Source of the DNA: Candidatus Leptovillus affinis | GTDB lineage: Bacteria > Chloroflexota > Anaerolineae > Promineifilales > Promineifilaceae | Length of the DNA stretch: 64,000 nt | Assembly (NCBI GenBank): GCA_016705235.1 | Contig: JADIYP010000002.1 | Location: 744,001-808,000, forward strand | Reading direction: 5' to 3' | In this document: positions 33,782 through 42,316 of the stretch, piece by piece | How positions within the stretch are numbered: position 1 is the first letter of the stretch | Layout of the letters: every line of letters begins with the position of its first letter | Position numbers and translations under genes: made by a program | Notes under the pieces: model-generated | What the model saw: only the letters and a program-made list of their open reading frames with translations | Database searches by the model: none | Told to the model about the DNA's origin: nothing

Positions 33782-33812
33782 AAAAACCACCATGAGGTTT
33801 GTGGTTTATTTT
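33782..33812 (+). terminator. Hairpin between thiN and the binding-protein gene
   Basis: AAAAACCAC and GTGGTTT arms around CATGAGGTTT, followed by ATTTTTG. Could terminate thiN transcription or stabilise its 3' end. Confidence 0.5.
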
Positions 33813-33826
33813 TGAAGGAGAACGAA

Positions 33827-34904
33827 ATGCGACCTTATTTATTCTTGTTTCTGGTGCTGGTGTTGGCGGCGTGCGGTGGGTCTGGGTCGGAAACGGCCGT
33901 GCCCGCCCACGAGTGCGGCGGCCGCCCCGCGTACCCTGACCGTGATGACCCACGACAGTTTTGCCGCCAGCGAAGACGTGCTGGCCGCGTTTGAAGCGGC
34001 CCACAATGCCCAGGTGGTGCTGCTGCCATCCGGCGACACCGGGGCGGCGCTCAATCAGGCCATCCTGGCCAAGGACAACCCGCTGGCCGACGTGTTTTTT
34101 GGCGTGGATAATGCCTTTATGAGCCGCGCATTGGACGCCGACATATTCCAGCCTTACCCGTCTGCGGCGCTGGCGGATGTGGCCGATGCCTTTGAACTGG
34201 ACGGCAGCTATCGCCTGCTGCCGGTCGATTATGGCGACGTGTGCCTCAATTACGACATCGCCTGGTTTGCCGACAAGGGGTTGCCCGTGCCGCAAACATT
34301 GGCCGAACTGACCGATCCGCAATACAAAGGTTTGCTGGTGGCCGAAAATCCGGCCACTTCCAGTCCGGGTCTCTCTTTTTTGTTGGCGACGATTGGCGTG
34401 TTTGGCACAGATGGCGCGTATACCTACCTGGATTATTGGGCCGATTTGCGGGCCAACGATGTGCTGATTACCAACGGGTGGGAGGATGCGTATTATGGGC
34501 AGTTTACGGTGGCGAGTGATGGGGAACGGCCGTTGGTCGTTTCTTATGCCAGCAGCCCGCCCGCCGAAGTGATTTTCGCCGATCCGCCGGTGGACAGCGC
34601 GCCCAGCGCCAGCCTGGTGGGGCCGGGAATGTGCTTTCGGCAGATTGAATTTGTGGGCATCCTGAAAGGCACAACGCAGCCAGAACTGGCCCAGGCGTTT
34701 GTCGATTTTATGCTCGGCCAGACCTTTCAGGAAGATATTCCGCTGAATATGTTTGTGTTTCCGGTGAATGACCGGGCTGGCCTGCCGCCGGAATTTACGG
34801 CCTGGGCGCAAATTCCGGCCGAACCGGTGACGGTAGCTCCGGCCGATATTGAGGCGCATCGTGATGAATGGCTGGAAGCGTGGACGGAGGTGGTGCTGCG
34901 TTAA
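33827..34904 (+). CDS. Thiamine-type ABC transporter substrate-binding lipoprotein (frameshifted)
   Basis: About 359 residues. The ATG at 33827 gives a lipoprotein signal (FLVLVLAAC, C16) for about 28 codons; then the frame is lost at the C-rich stretch near 33901-33910 and continues one base later as TSAAAAPRTLTVMTHDSFAA. Removing one C gives a continuous chain. The mature part matches the thiamine-binding TbpA/ThiB group: LTVMTHDSFAASEDVLAAFE, VFFGVDNAFMSRAL, LLPVDYGDVCLNYD and FMLGQTFQEDIPLNMFVFPV. Downstream of the TPP riboswitch and thiN, so thiamine uptake is the likely job; no permease genes follow. Likely a sequencing indel. Confidence 0.85.
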
Positions 34905-34910
34905 AGTGTG

Positions 34911-35010
34911 GAGTGGCGGGTGGTGCGTGAAACGTGATGCGTGACGTGATGCGTGATGCGTGATGCGTGATGCGTGATGCGTGACGGGTCACGTATTACG
35001 TTTCGTGTCT
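34911..35010. repeat. GTGATGC heptamer array
   Basis: About seven units of CGTGATG between 34930 and 34985, followed by an imperfect inverse (GGGTCACGTATTACGTTTCG). Fills the spacer between the convergent genes. Confidence 0.9.
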
Positions 35011-35021
35011 GGCGCGGTAGG

Positions 35022-35849
35022 TCAGGCGCGGTTGTAGGCGGTGAGGAGTTGGCCCAGGCCGTTGAGAGCCTGAGGATCGTAGTAGAGGGTGTGGAGGGTC
35101 ATGTCGACGGCCGTTTCCAGCAGCGCCCCTTCCAAAATAGAGGCGAAAGGGTGGCCGCCCAGCAGCCGGTTGGCGTGCGTCAGATAGAGGCGATCTAGAA
35201 CGTTGCCGCGCAGGAGCAGGCGCAGAATTTGGGGTCCGGCGGCAGAGTAGATGGCGCGGTAGCCAAGCGCGCCCATTTGGGCCACAAGCTGTACCCCATC
35301 GACGCTTGTCTCATCACCTACGACGTAGAGCTGACCGGCCTGGGCTTCGATCTCGCGGACGCGGGCCGGGTCCGGGTTGGCTGTGGTGAAGACGACGACT
35401 TTACGGCCGTTGGCTGTGAGCACATCGGGAATGGGGAAATTCAGGCTGCCGCTGATGATGGCGATGTCGGGCTGGGGGGCAAGCCCTTGTTCTTGCCGCC
35501 AGTCGCGCAGGTCGGCGAAGCGGGGGTCGTCGGTTTGCAGGATTTCCTGGGCACGGCCGTCGGCCCAATCACGCAGATAACGGCCGCTGCTAATGATCAA
35601 ATCGGCCTGTGCGGCCAGTTCCTGAAAGAGCCGCCAATCGCGCTCGTTGGCGATGGTTTTGGGCACGGTGAGGCCGCCGTTGGGGTGGGGGATGGCGATA
35701 CGGCCGTCCAGGCTGGTGATAAAATTTGCGTAGACAAAGGGCAGCCTGGCTGCCAGGCAGTATTGGCGCAGGTTGTGGGCGAGGTAGAGGTTGGTTAACG
35801 GCCGTTCGGTGGAAGGCAGCGGGTAGAGTTGGATAACTGAGTCGAGCAT
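35022..35849 (-). CDS. RibD C-terminal / dihydrofolate-reductase-fold reductase
   Basis: A 275-residue protein matching the RibD reductase domain (5-amino-6-ribosylamino-uracil reductase fold). VYANFITSLDGRIAIP is the conserved opening, with LIISSGRYLRDWADGRAQ, RKVVVFTTAN, LYVVGDETSVDGVQLVAQMG and RAIYSAAGPQILRLLLRGNV following. No deaminase domain is attached. Role in riboflavin synthesis is possible but many members of this fold act on other substrates. Ends in a DPQALNGLGQLL tail. Confidence 0.85.
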   Translation of the reverse strand: MLDSVIQLYPLPSTERPLTNLYLAHNLRQYCLAARLPFVYANFITSLDGRIAIPHPNGGLTVPKTIANERDWRLFQELAAQADLIISSGRYLRDWADGRAQEILQTDDPRFADLRDWRQEQGLAPQPDIAIISGSLNFPIPDVLTANGRKVVVFTTANPDPARVREIEAQAGQLYVVGDETSVDGVQLVAQMGALGYRAIYSAAGPQILRLLLRGNVLDRLYLTHANRLLGGHPFASILEGALLETAVDMTLHTLYYDPQALNGLGQLLTAYNRA

Positions 35850-35897
35850 GGGGTTCCTCGGTTCGTGTTGCGTGGCGTGACGTATGGATTTTGCCAG

Positions 35898-36578
35898 TTA
35901 ATGAAGCGGCGTCAGACATGACGGGTCGTCGTGGGCCGGGCTGTTGACCCAGGAGCTGACGGGATAAGCGGCCATTTTTGCGGCCGGATACGGCCGTAAC
36001 AGGTGCAGTCCGATTTCTGGCCTGGGGTCGGGATGCAGCCAATCGTCGTAATCGGCCGGGTCCAGGATGACGGGCATGCGGTTGTGAATGGGTTCCATCA
36101 GTTCGTTGGGGGTGGTGGTGAGGATGGTGCAGCTTTGCAGTGTGCTGCCGTCGGCGCTTTGCCACAATTCCCAAAGACCGGCGAGGGCGAACGGCCGTTC
36201 ATCCTGACTGTGAATGTACATTGGCTGTTTGCCGCCGGCCGTTTTTTGCCATTCATAAAAGCCATCGGCGGGGATGAGGCAGCGGCGGCGTTTGAAGGCG
36301 GCGCGAAAGGCCGGTTTTTCGGCCACGGTTTCTGATCGGGCATTGATCATGCGGGCGCCTAGTTTGGGGTCTTGCGACCAGGAGGGGACCAGCCCCCATT
36401 GAAAGAGGGTGAGTTCTCGTTGACGGCCGTTTGCCGCTGCTCGCACAGCCAATACAGGTTGGGTGGGGGCGATGTTGTAACGAGGCGGTATTTGCGCCAG
36501 GTCCAGGGGGTTGGCATCGACCTCAAACGCAGTCAGCACTGTTTCGCCAGGGGTGATAAGAGCAAATCTTCCACACAT
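35898..36578 (-). CDS. SRAP domain protein (YedK/HMCES family)
   Basis: A 226-residue SOS-response-associated peptidase-fold protein that crosslinks to abasic DNA sites through its N-terminal Cys. The real start is ATG 36578, giving MCGRF with catalytic Cys2; the active-site partners are Asn in RMINARSETV, Glu in DGFYEW and His in EPIHNRMPVIL. Sequence upstream of 36578 in frame is repeat DNA (see 36605-36725). DPRPEIGLHLLRPYPA is the standard C-terminal block. Confidence 0.95.
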   Translation of the reverse strand: MCGRFALITPGETVLTAFEVDANPLDLAQIPPRYNIAPTQPVLAVRAAANGRQRELTLFQWGLVPSWSQDPKLGARMINARSETVAEKPAFRAAFKRRRCLIPADGFYEWQKTAGGKQPMYIHSQDERPFALAGLWELWQSADGSTLQSCTILTTTPNELMEPIHNRMPVILDPADYDDWLHPDPRPEIGLHLLRPYPAAKMAAYPVSSWVNSPAHDDPSCLTPLH

Positions 36579-36604
36579 AAACGTCTCCGAAATAAGATGA
36601 TTGT

Positions 36605-36725
36605 GGTTCTTCAGGAACTCAGGGGGTTGATAGCCCATGAGGCGTGATACGTGACGCGTGACCAGAGAGGTTTCACGCATCACGTATCAGACCAAACCCC
36701 ATAACATCCCAAAGACCCATCATTG
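36605..36725. repeat. Carrier repeat with GTGATGC palindrome, copy 1
   Basis: Outer parts TTCAGGAACTCAGGGGGTTG and CCAAACCCCATAACATCCCA, AAGACCC, enclosing a palindromic heptamer core (GCGTGATACGTGACGCGTGA and TTTCACGCATCACGTATCAG). Same element at 41355-41465 and, inverted, at 55965-56096; a version without the core is at 41205-41262. Confidence 0.85.
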
Positions 36726-36790
36726 TTTGCCTATAGTGTAGGTGATTTGGGGCATAAATTCTACCCTGTGCCCTTTATGCGTTACAGGGT

Positions 36791-37477
36791 TCAGCCGGCA
36801 ACTTGGGTGCGCAGGGCTTCAGGGTCGAGCAAGGTGATCACGCCCTGGGAGACGCGAATCCATTGCTGTTGGCGAAAGTCGCGCAGGGATTTGTTGGTGC
36901 TTTCCCGCGTGGCGCCAATCAGGCTGGCCAGGTCTGTCTGGGTGAGGGTGATGTGGATGGTGACCCCGTCGGCGCGGGCCTGGCCGTAGTTTTGGGCAAG
37001 TTCGAGCAGTTTGCGGGCCAGGCGTTGGGGGACGCCCAGAGAAGCGAGGCTGTCCATTTGCCGGGTGTTGTAGCGCAGGCGGGTGCTGAGTTCCTGGAGG
37101 AAGTTCAGGCTGAATTGGGGGATGGCGCGAATGTGGGCGCTGAAGGCTTCGCGGGTGAGGGTGTAGAGGGTGGTGTGGTGCATGGCAACGGCCGTTGCCG
37201 AACGCGGCAATCCATCAATCACCGCCAATTCGCCAAACATCTGGCCAGGGCTGCCCATCAAAATGACGGACGTTTCGCTGCCATCCAGCCCGTTTACAAA
37301 AATACGCACCTGCCCAGATTTAACCAGATAAAACAATTGTCCGGCGTCGCCTTCATGAAAAATGATCTCGCCTGGCAGGTAATGGCGTTCAATCATATCT
37401 TGCGTAATGTGGGCCAATTCTGCCTGGGTCAGGTTACGAAACAACGGTGTGGTTTGCCAAGACTCGGATTGGTTCAT
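36791..37477 (-). CDS. Crp/Fnr family transcriptional regulator
   Basis: A 228-residue regulator with a cNMP-binding-like N-terminal domain (IIFHEGDAGQLFYLVKSGQV, FGELAVIDGLPRSATAVAM) and a C-terminal winged helix (LTQTDLASLIGATRESTNKS, LRDF). The binding pocket FGELAVIDGLPRSATA is close to the cAMP-binding pattern of Crp (FGELALLxxxPRxAT), so cyclic nucleotide binding is likely. No N-terminal Cys cluster. AAGGACACCC precedes the ATG. Confidence 0.93.
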   Translation of the reverse strand: MNQSESWQTTPLFRNLTQAELAHITQDMIERHYLPGEIIFHEGDAGQLFYLVKSGQVRIFVNGLDGSETSVILMGSPGQMFGELAVIDGLPRSATAVAMHHTTLYTLTREAFSAHIRAIPQFSLNFLQELSTRLRYNTRQMDSLASLGVPQRLARKLLELAQNYGQARADGVTIHITLTQTDLASLIGATRESTNKSLRDFRQQQWIRVSQGVITLLDPEALRTQVAG

Positions 37478-37521
37478 GGGTGTCCTTGAGAAGTGTGCTG
37501 CCAGTATGGGAACAGCCTCAT

Positions 37522-38214
37522 TTAGATTTGGCGTAGGAGCAGCCCTACGATGACGGCCAAAGACACGCTGGCCAACAATTCAACCAGATAGAGAGTTGTT
37601 TGATCATGTTCCACCACATCTGACCATTCGCTCACGAGGCGGGGAATGACAACCAGGGGAATGAGCAAGAATTGACCAAAAGCGACGAACGTGGTCATCA
37701 GGAGACGTTCCAAAATTTCGATATATTTGTTGGTGCGGCCGGGAAATTGAGGCGGCGTGCCCTGCACCAGCTCATAGGCCGTAAATTTGACAATCACCCA
37801 GGCGGGCATGGTGACAAAGGCATACCCTAAGAGATAAATCATCAGGCGTTCGCTCTGGGCGGCGGCGGCGAAGCCAGATGTCAGGTGAGTGAGTGGCAGA
37901 TAGCCGCCCGCGGACAAGGCAAGCGTGATGATGGTGAAATGGGCGATCTGATCTAAGGAAAAGCGCAGCAGCGCCGGGATGGCTGGTTTTATGTACAATT
38001 GCACGGCGTCGATCAGGATATGGGTGACGCCGATGAAAACTACCCCAGGCCACCAACTGGGGTTGAATGGCAGCGAAAAAAGCCAGGTGACAATAAATAC
38101 AATGCTGCCGTGTGCCAATACGCCTTTCAGTTCCCGGCTTTTCCAGGCGGCCAGGGCGTCCCATTGCAAAATGTAATCTCCCACTAAATGCGCTAAAAAC
38201 ATTGCCATTACCAT
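37522..38214 (-). CDS. DUF3307-like integral membrane protein
   Basis: A 230-residue protein with six hydrophobic segments. The opening MFLAHLVGDYILQWDALAAW and GVLAHGSIVF and THILIDAVQLYIK fit DUF3307, whose function is unknown. RBS AGGAAGG is five bases before ATG 38214. Lies 44 bases upstream of the Crp-type regulator in the opposite transcription order, and may form an operon with it. Confidence 0.75.
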   Translation of the reverse strand: MVMAMFLAHLVGDYILQWDALAAWKSRELKGVLAHGSIVFIVTWLFSLPFNPSWWPGVVFIGVTHILIDAVQLYIKPAIPALLRFSLDQIAHFTIITLALSAGGYLPLTHLTSGFAAAAQSERLMIYLLGYAFVTMPAWVIVKFTAYELVQGTPPQFPGRTNKYIEILERLLMTTFVAFGQFLLIPLVVIPRLVSEWSDVVEHDQTTLYLVELLASVSLAVIVGLLLRQI

Positions 38215-38579
38215 TATTACCTTCCTGTAAGCAGATGAATATTTGTTTGGATGATTTTCCGAAGCGTGTTTTGCGAGGGGTTGCTCCGGTTATTTTCTGC
38301 CTTGATCATAAAGAATAGAAGCCGGTTTTGCTGTGAAATATGTCACATTGGATTTGGGATTGGGATTACTTTATGATGCGTGCCAGGTTGTGGTTGGTTT
38401 GTACACGGCCGTGTGCGCTGCGCGTTTCAGTTCGATGCAGGTGTTGGGCTGCGGTTACATGCTGGTTTAATTGGGCTAAAGGGAGATATGGCGAACAATA
38501 TGGGCTGCGTGCTGCGCCGGCATGATGCCGACCAAAGCCTCTGCCTGCGCTGCGGCCGGTTGGGGGAATGATTTTTTGG
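38215..38579. other. Intergenic region
   Basis: 365 bases between two minus-strand genes. One ACGGCCGT copy at about 38406; no open reading frame or RNA that I can support. The plus-strand words TGGATTTGGGATTGGGATTA resemble a decayed heptamer array. Confidence 0.4.
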
Positions 38580-40277
38580 TTATTCTCCCAACGTAAAATC
38601 ACTGCCATCAAACACGGATTGCAGCAGTTGAATGCGTTCCTCTTCTGTCATTTTGCGTGGGCGCGCGTAATCTTCGATCATGCCGGTCCAGAGGTCTGTG
38701 CTGAGCAAACGGCCGTTATAAATTACATACGTATCCACAAACATTTGTCGTGTGCCCAGGCTAAACATCTGATCGGCAAAGGTATTGCCTGTGCCATAAT
38801 GGACGAAATGATCGCCGCTAAAGGCAAACCCCATCGGGTGATGTCCATGCGCGCCATGTACAATCGACGCGCCCGCATTGGCAAACCCCATGAACGCATC
38901 CCGCTGCGGTTGGAACACATCATATTGAAACTGCTCCAGAAATTGAATCGATCCAACTACCACATACCCCTGCGCGGCCAACGTCTGAATTTGGGCGATG
39001 CTAAAACTGTAATCATCGCATGGCAGCGCGCCCGGCTCATCTTCCCTGGCCCACACCCCCCAGGGGCCTACCGGGTTACAGCCAACAAAAGCAATTTTAT
39101 TGCCGTTGTGTTCAATTAGCAGCGGCTGCCCTGCATCTGCCAGATTACGGCCGCCGCCATACCATTGAATGCCTTTTTCTTCGTACAAATCGAGCGTAAA
39201 CAAAAAATTTTGTCTTCCCCAATCATTCATATGATTGCCTGTCAGCTCGACCACATCGACGCCGAGCCATGTCATTAGCTCGATGGTTTTGGGTTGGGCG
39301 CAAAACGTGGTGCCGCCCGTTGGCGTAGGATCGGGACAATCGGGCGCAAACGCATTTTCATGGCTCATGTGGGCGATATCCGCCGCCTGCATGAGCGGCG
39401 CAATCTCTTCACCCGGATATTGGTAGCCATATTTCTCCATTCGATCGGCTACGGCGCGGCTCAACCCCGACGGGCCAGTCATGGTGATGTGGGTGATTTG
39501 ATCATCGTGGCGGTTGGTCAGCGGCTCTGGCCAGAGGGCGGCTAGTTGGGCCACGGCCGTTTCTGCCCCCACCCAGCCCAAAGGTAGTTTCAAGCCATAA
39601 TTGGCCTGATCATAGTTAGCCGAAATTGGGGAGTTGCCATCGACGGCCAACACCTTCAGACGTGGGTCTAGCTGCTCAAAGGGCACAATTGTCAATACTG
39701 GCTTATCATAACTGGTTTGCGTGCGCCACAGGGTGTCGATCAGCTGTTCCGGGGCAACGATTGTTGGCTCAGACGCCGGCGACCCCCACCAGTCGCGCAA
39801 GATGGTTTCCATTGCCGCCGTTAAAACCAGGTCGCCATTCAGCCATGCCGCCTGCGCATCGGCCAGCGTAATATCGTCGGCGAAGGTGGGAAACGGAGCG
39901 GCGATGGCAAAAATCCATTCGCCAATGGGAGTCTCCTCTTGCACTGCCAGCATGAGGTCTGCATTTGCTTCTGTCAGAGCAAATTGGTCTGGATGTTCTT
40001 GTAAAATGGCGGTCACGGCCGTTCTTAATTCAGCGGGAACGGCCGTGGCAAAACCAACCGTTAATGGCGCAGGCGTTGGCGTGGGTCGTGGCGGGGGTGT
40101 AGCTGTGGGCGTCTGCGTGGGCGGGGGGGCTGTGCTGGTCACAAGCGGCTGCGCGGTCGCCACCAAACGGGTGGTTGCTGCCGCTGGCGCAGTGGGCGTT
40201 TGGGAAACGGCCGTTTGGCAAGCCGTTAACCATATAAAAGCAAAAATAACAAAACCCAACCTGGCATATTTGTGCAT
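38580..40277 (-). CDS. CapA-family metallophosphatase-fold lipoprotein
   Basis: A 565-residue exported lipoprotein: signal peptide with lipobox WLTAC (C20), then a Thr/Pro linker (about 20-70), a solute-binding-like segment and a C-terminal CapA domain. The CapA part carries MSHENAFAPDCPDP, VDVVELTGNHMNDWG, IAFVGCNPVGPWG, VVVGSIQFLEQFQYDV and ASIVHGAHGHHPMGFAFSG, i.e. the metal-binding His/Asp/Asn set, where the usual QYHEH reads ...FLEQFQ. Family members act in poly-gamma-glutamate or cell-surface polymer synthesis. Three ACGGCCGT copies lie in its linker. Confidence 0.88.
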   Translation of the reverse strand: MHKYARLGFVIFAFIWLTACQTAVSQTPTAPAAATTRLVATAQPLVTSTAPPPTQTPTATPPPRPTPTPAPLTVGFATAVPAELRTAVTAILQEHPDQFALTEANADLMLAVQEETPIGEWIFAIAAPFPTFADDITLADAQAAWLNGDLVLTAAMETILRDWWGSPASEPTIVAPEQLIDTLWRTQTSYDKPVLTIVPFEQLDPRLKVLAVDGNSPISANYDQANYGLKLPLGWVGAETAVAQLAALWPEPLTNRHDDQITHITMTGPSGLSRAVADRMEKYGYQYPGEEIAPLMQAADIAHMSHENAFAPDCPDPTPTGGTTFCAQPKTIELMTWLGVDVVELTGNHMNDWGRQNFLFTLDLYEEKGIQWYGGGRNLADAGQPLLIEHNGNKIAFVGCNPVGPWGVWAREDEPGALPCDDYSFSIAQIQTLAAQGYVVVGSIQFLEQFQYDVFQPQRDAFMGFANAGASIVHGAHGHHPMGFAFSGDHFVHYGTGNTFADQMFSLGTRQMFVDTYVIYNGRLLSTDLWTGMIEDYARPRKMTEEERIQLLQSVFDGSDFTLGE

Positions 40278-40419
40278 AAAACGCCCTTGGCGGGGTAAGC
40301 TCCTGGCTCACCCGCGATAAAATTTAGTGTAAACGCGGTTGTCTCAACTCCGTCCGGGTGACAGATTGGTCTTGGTCGCGGCCGTGTCTCTGGTTGCCCG
40401 TTTTTGCCCGTCCGGCCCG

Positions 40420-41061
40420 TTAGCCGGCCGCGTCAGCTTCGGCCAGCAGTTGGCGAGCAAAGGCCAGCGCCTTTGCCTGGGTGGGATATAAAAACATCCC
40501 CGGCCCCTCGCCGTATACCTCTGCCCCTCCGGCGGCAATGCCTGAATCGACATAGATATGCAGCGAGTGACTGTACCCATCGTTGGTTGCCGGGTCTAGT
40601 CCCCATTCTACCGGATCGTAGTAGTGGCGGATCAGGTGCATATTTAGCTCCGGGCTTTCGCTGCCACTGTACGCATGACGCTCTTCTGTGTGTTGTGTGG
40701 CCATCAGGTCGTGGAGCATGTAGTGCCATTGCCAAAATGTGCCGTATTGCACCAGGAGACCTTGTTGATAAATAACGGCCGTGCCCACCACAAACCGGAT
40801 GGTACACTGCAACCAGCCTACCTTCGCCCGGTCAACCGGGGGCCAATCATTACCGCTCGGCGGCCAGTCCGATTCTGGCTCTTCCGATTCGGCCGCCAAC
40901 TCTTCGAGCAGCACAGTTATCTCCTGGCTCACCTCGTCGGGTATGTCCCAGGAAACCACCGGCCCACGAGCAAAAGGCGTGATGGGTTGCAATCGTTTGT
41001 CTACGGTCAATTCAACGGCCAGATAGCCTGCGCCGCTCCGGTCATTTGTCAACAAAGCCAT
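40420..41061 (-). CDS. Hypothetical protein
   Basis: A 213-residue protein with no recognised domain and no membrane segment. It is rich in aromatic and acidic residues (EELAAESEEPESDWPPSGND, WLQCTIRFVVGTAVIYQQG). ATG 41061 has the ribosome-binding site AAGGGAGACATCA, which is part of the repeat beginning at 41073. In-frame sequence further upstream is repeat-derived. Coding character and ribosome-binding site support a real gene; function unknown. Confidence 0.7.
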   Translation of the reverse strand: MALLTNDRSGAGYLAVELTVDKRLQPITPFARGPVVSWDIPDEVSQEITVLLEELAAESEEPESDWPPSGNDWPPVDRAKVGWLQCTIRFVVGTAVIYQQGLLVQYGTFWQWHYMLHDLMATQHTEERHAYSGSESPELNMHLIRHYYDPVEWGLDPATNDGYSHSLHIYVDSGIAAGGAEVYGEGPGMFLYPTQAKALAFARQLLAEADAAG

Positions 41062-41072
41062 TGATGTCTCCC

Positions 41073-41136
41073 TTGAAAATAGATTTGTCAAATCTTTAAG
41101 ATTTGACAAATCTCAACCTTTTCATTCATGGTGGTC
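41073..41136 (-). repeat. Dispersed head-plus-palindrome repeat, copy B
   Basis: Same 31-bp palindrome as at 28316, here 41082-41112, with the adjacent ACCATGAATGAAA segment. It sits at the 5' side of the hypothetical gene and supplies its ribosome-binding site. Confidence 0.8.
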
Positions 41137-41204
41137 GGCAGCCGGTGAAGTCTCCTCTGTCTGCGCCCATCTGTTCGCTGATAGGGCCAAACTGCCCTGG
41201 AATT

Positions 41205-41262
41205 TTTGGTTTTTTGGGAATTCAGGGGGTTGACCCCACGAAATCCTAAAGACCCGAATTTT
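41205..41262. repeat. Carrier repeat lacking the palindromic core (empty form)
   Basis: GGAATTCAGGGGGTTGACCC followed by CACGAAATCCTAAAGACCC: matches the two ends of the carrier elements at 36605, 41355 and 55965, but the GTGATGC palindrome between them is absent. Looks like an unoccupied version. Confidence 0.75.
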
Positions 41263-41354
41263 TCTCTGGCCGTGCCAGGGTTCATAGCCCGATTGTATCA
41301 TTTCTGGAAAGAATGACTGCTTGTTGTCATTCCCCCCTTGAAAACAAGTGGCTC

Positions 41355-41465
41355 ATTAGGGATTCTGGGGGGTGACGGTTAATGAAGCGTGATGCGTGAT
41401 ATGTGACCAGAAAGTCTTCACGCATTACGCATCACGCCGGTCCCCACGAAATCCAAGAGACCCAA
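41355..41465. repeat. Carrier repeat with GTGATGC palindrome, copy 2
   Basis: GGATTCTGGGGGGTGACGGT, core GCGTGATGCGTGATATGTGA ... TCACGCATTACGCATCACGC, then CCCCACGAAATCCAAGAGAC. Same architecture as at 36605. Confidence 0.8.
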
Positions 41466-41635
41466 ATAAGTTAACGTAGAGAAGCAGAGAAGCAGAGATA
41501 AATCGGCGCGATCTGCGTAATCTGCTGATTTTCATTTGTGGTGGTGGGTTGGCCATTCATGAAGTCGCCTGGGAACTGCCAGCGAAGCGCCAAACAGCAC
41601 GCCGGTCTCACTGCGGCACGCGGATTAAACAGCCT

Positions 41636-41690
41636 GCTGGAGATTAGAGATTGGAGATTGCACCAGTTTTTGGTCTCCAATTTCCAATCT
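41636..41690. repeat. GAGATTG word palindrome
   Basis: GGAGATTAGAGATTGGAGATT on the left and TCCAATTTCCAATCTC on the right, flanking a short spacer; a heptamer-word hairpin. Confidence 0.75.
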
Positions 41691-41837
41691 CGGTTCTGCA
41701 AGTTGTTTGATTTACATTCCTTCATCTGTTTACCAACGGCCTCATCGGCTCTGAGGATCTATCTTGCGCCAAAACAATCGTGAGTTATGTCATAAATCCT
41801 TGTGACAAATATCATTATCTTTGGTGGTGTGCCAAAA

Positions 41838-41859
41838 TTGCTATTGCAACTTATAGCAA
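41838..41859. promoter_or_regulatory. Inverted repeat, candidate ArsR operator
   Basis: TTGCTAT (41838-41844) and ATAGCAA (41853-41859) around TGCAACTT, 100 bases upstream of the ArsR-type gene. ArsR-family repressors bind such AT-rich dyads. The assignment is inference. Confidence 0.45.
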
Positions 41860-41959
41860 ATAGATGCATTATATAGCACGATAAAATGAATTGCTTTTGA
41901 TGATGGATTGATTGGTCGGAAACGGCCGTTGTCATCCACGCCTAAAGAGAAGATGACTT

Positions 41960-42298
41960 ATGATAGCTTCCACCAACAACGACTTGACTTACTTACATGC
42001 CAATGTGTGCCAGGCATTGGCCGATCCTAAGCGCATTCAGATTTTGTACGCTCTGGGGGATAAACCATATCACGTCAATTCGCTGGCTCATGATCTGAAC
42101 ATTCCGCAGCCAACGGTCTCGCGTCATTTGCGTATCTTGCGCCAGCAGTCGCTGGTAGCCACAGAGCGGGACGGCGTGGGTGTCATTTATCGTTTGACCG
42201 ATCCGCGAATTATTCAAGTATTGGACACCCTGCGGCTTTTGCTGGTGGAAGCGATTGCCCGGAAAACGGCCGTGCTAAACGGGAGTCAACGCGCCTAA
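41960..42298 (+). CDS. ArsR/SmtB-family winged-helix repressor
   Basis: A 112-residue helix-turn-helix protein: LADPKRIQILYALGDKPYHV opening, recognition helix LNIPQPTVSRHLRILRQQSL, wing LVATERDGVGVIYRLTD. There are few cysteines (one near the start) and no typical ArsR metal-binding CxC, so it may sense sulfur species through Cys or bind another ligand. First gene of the sulfur island and 18 bases before the cytochrome gene, so an autoregulated operon is likely. Confidence 0.9.
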   Translation: MIASTNNDLTYLHANVCQALADPKRIQILYALGDKPYHVNSLAHDLNIPQPTVSRHLRILRQQSLVATERDGVGVIYRLTDPRIIQVLDTLRLLLVEAIARKTAVLNGSQRA

Positions 42299-42316
42299 TC
42301 AATCAGGACGATACCC

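Larger units (their letters stand above)
41062..41959. other. Repeat-rich intergenic stretch
   Basis: About 900 bases made of repeats: copy B palindrome (41073-41136), the carrier without core (41205-41262), the carrier with core (41355-41465), a second-type head (41530-41575), a GAGATTG word palindrome (41636-41690), and the operator-like inverted repeat at 41838-41859. No protein gene is supported. Confidence 0.75.
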
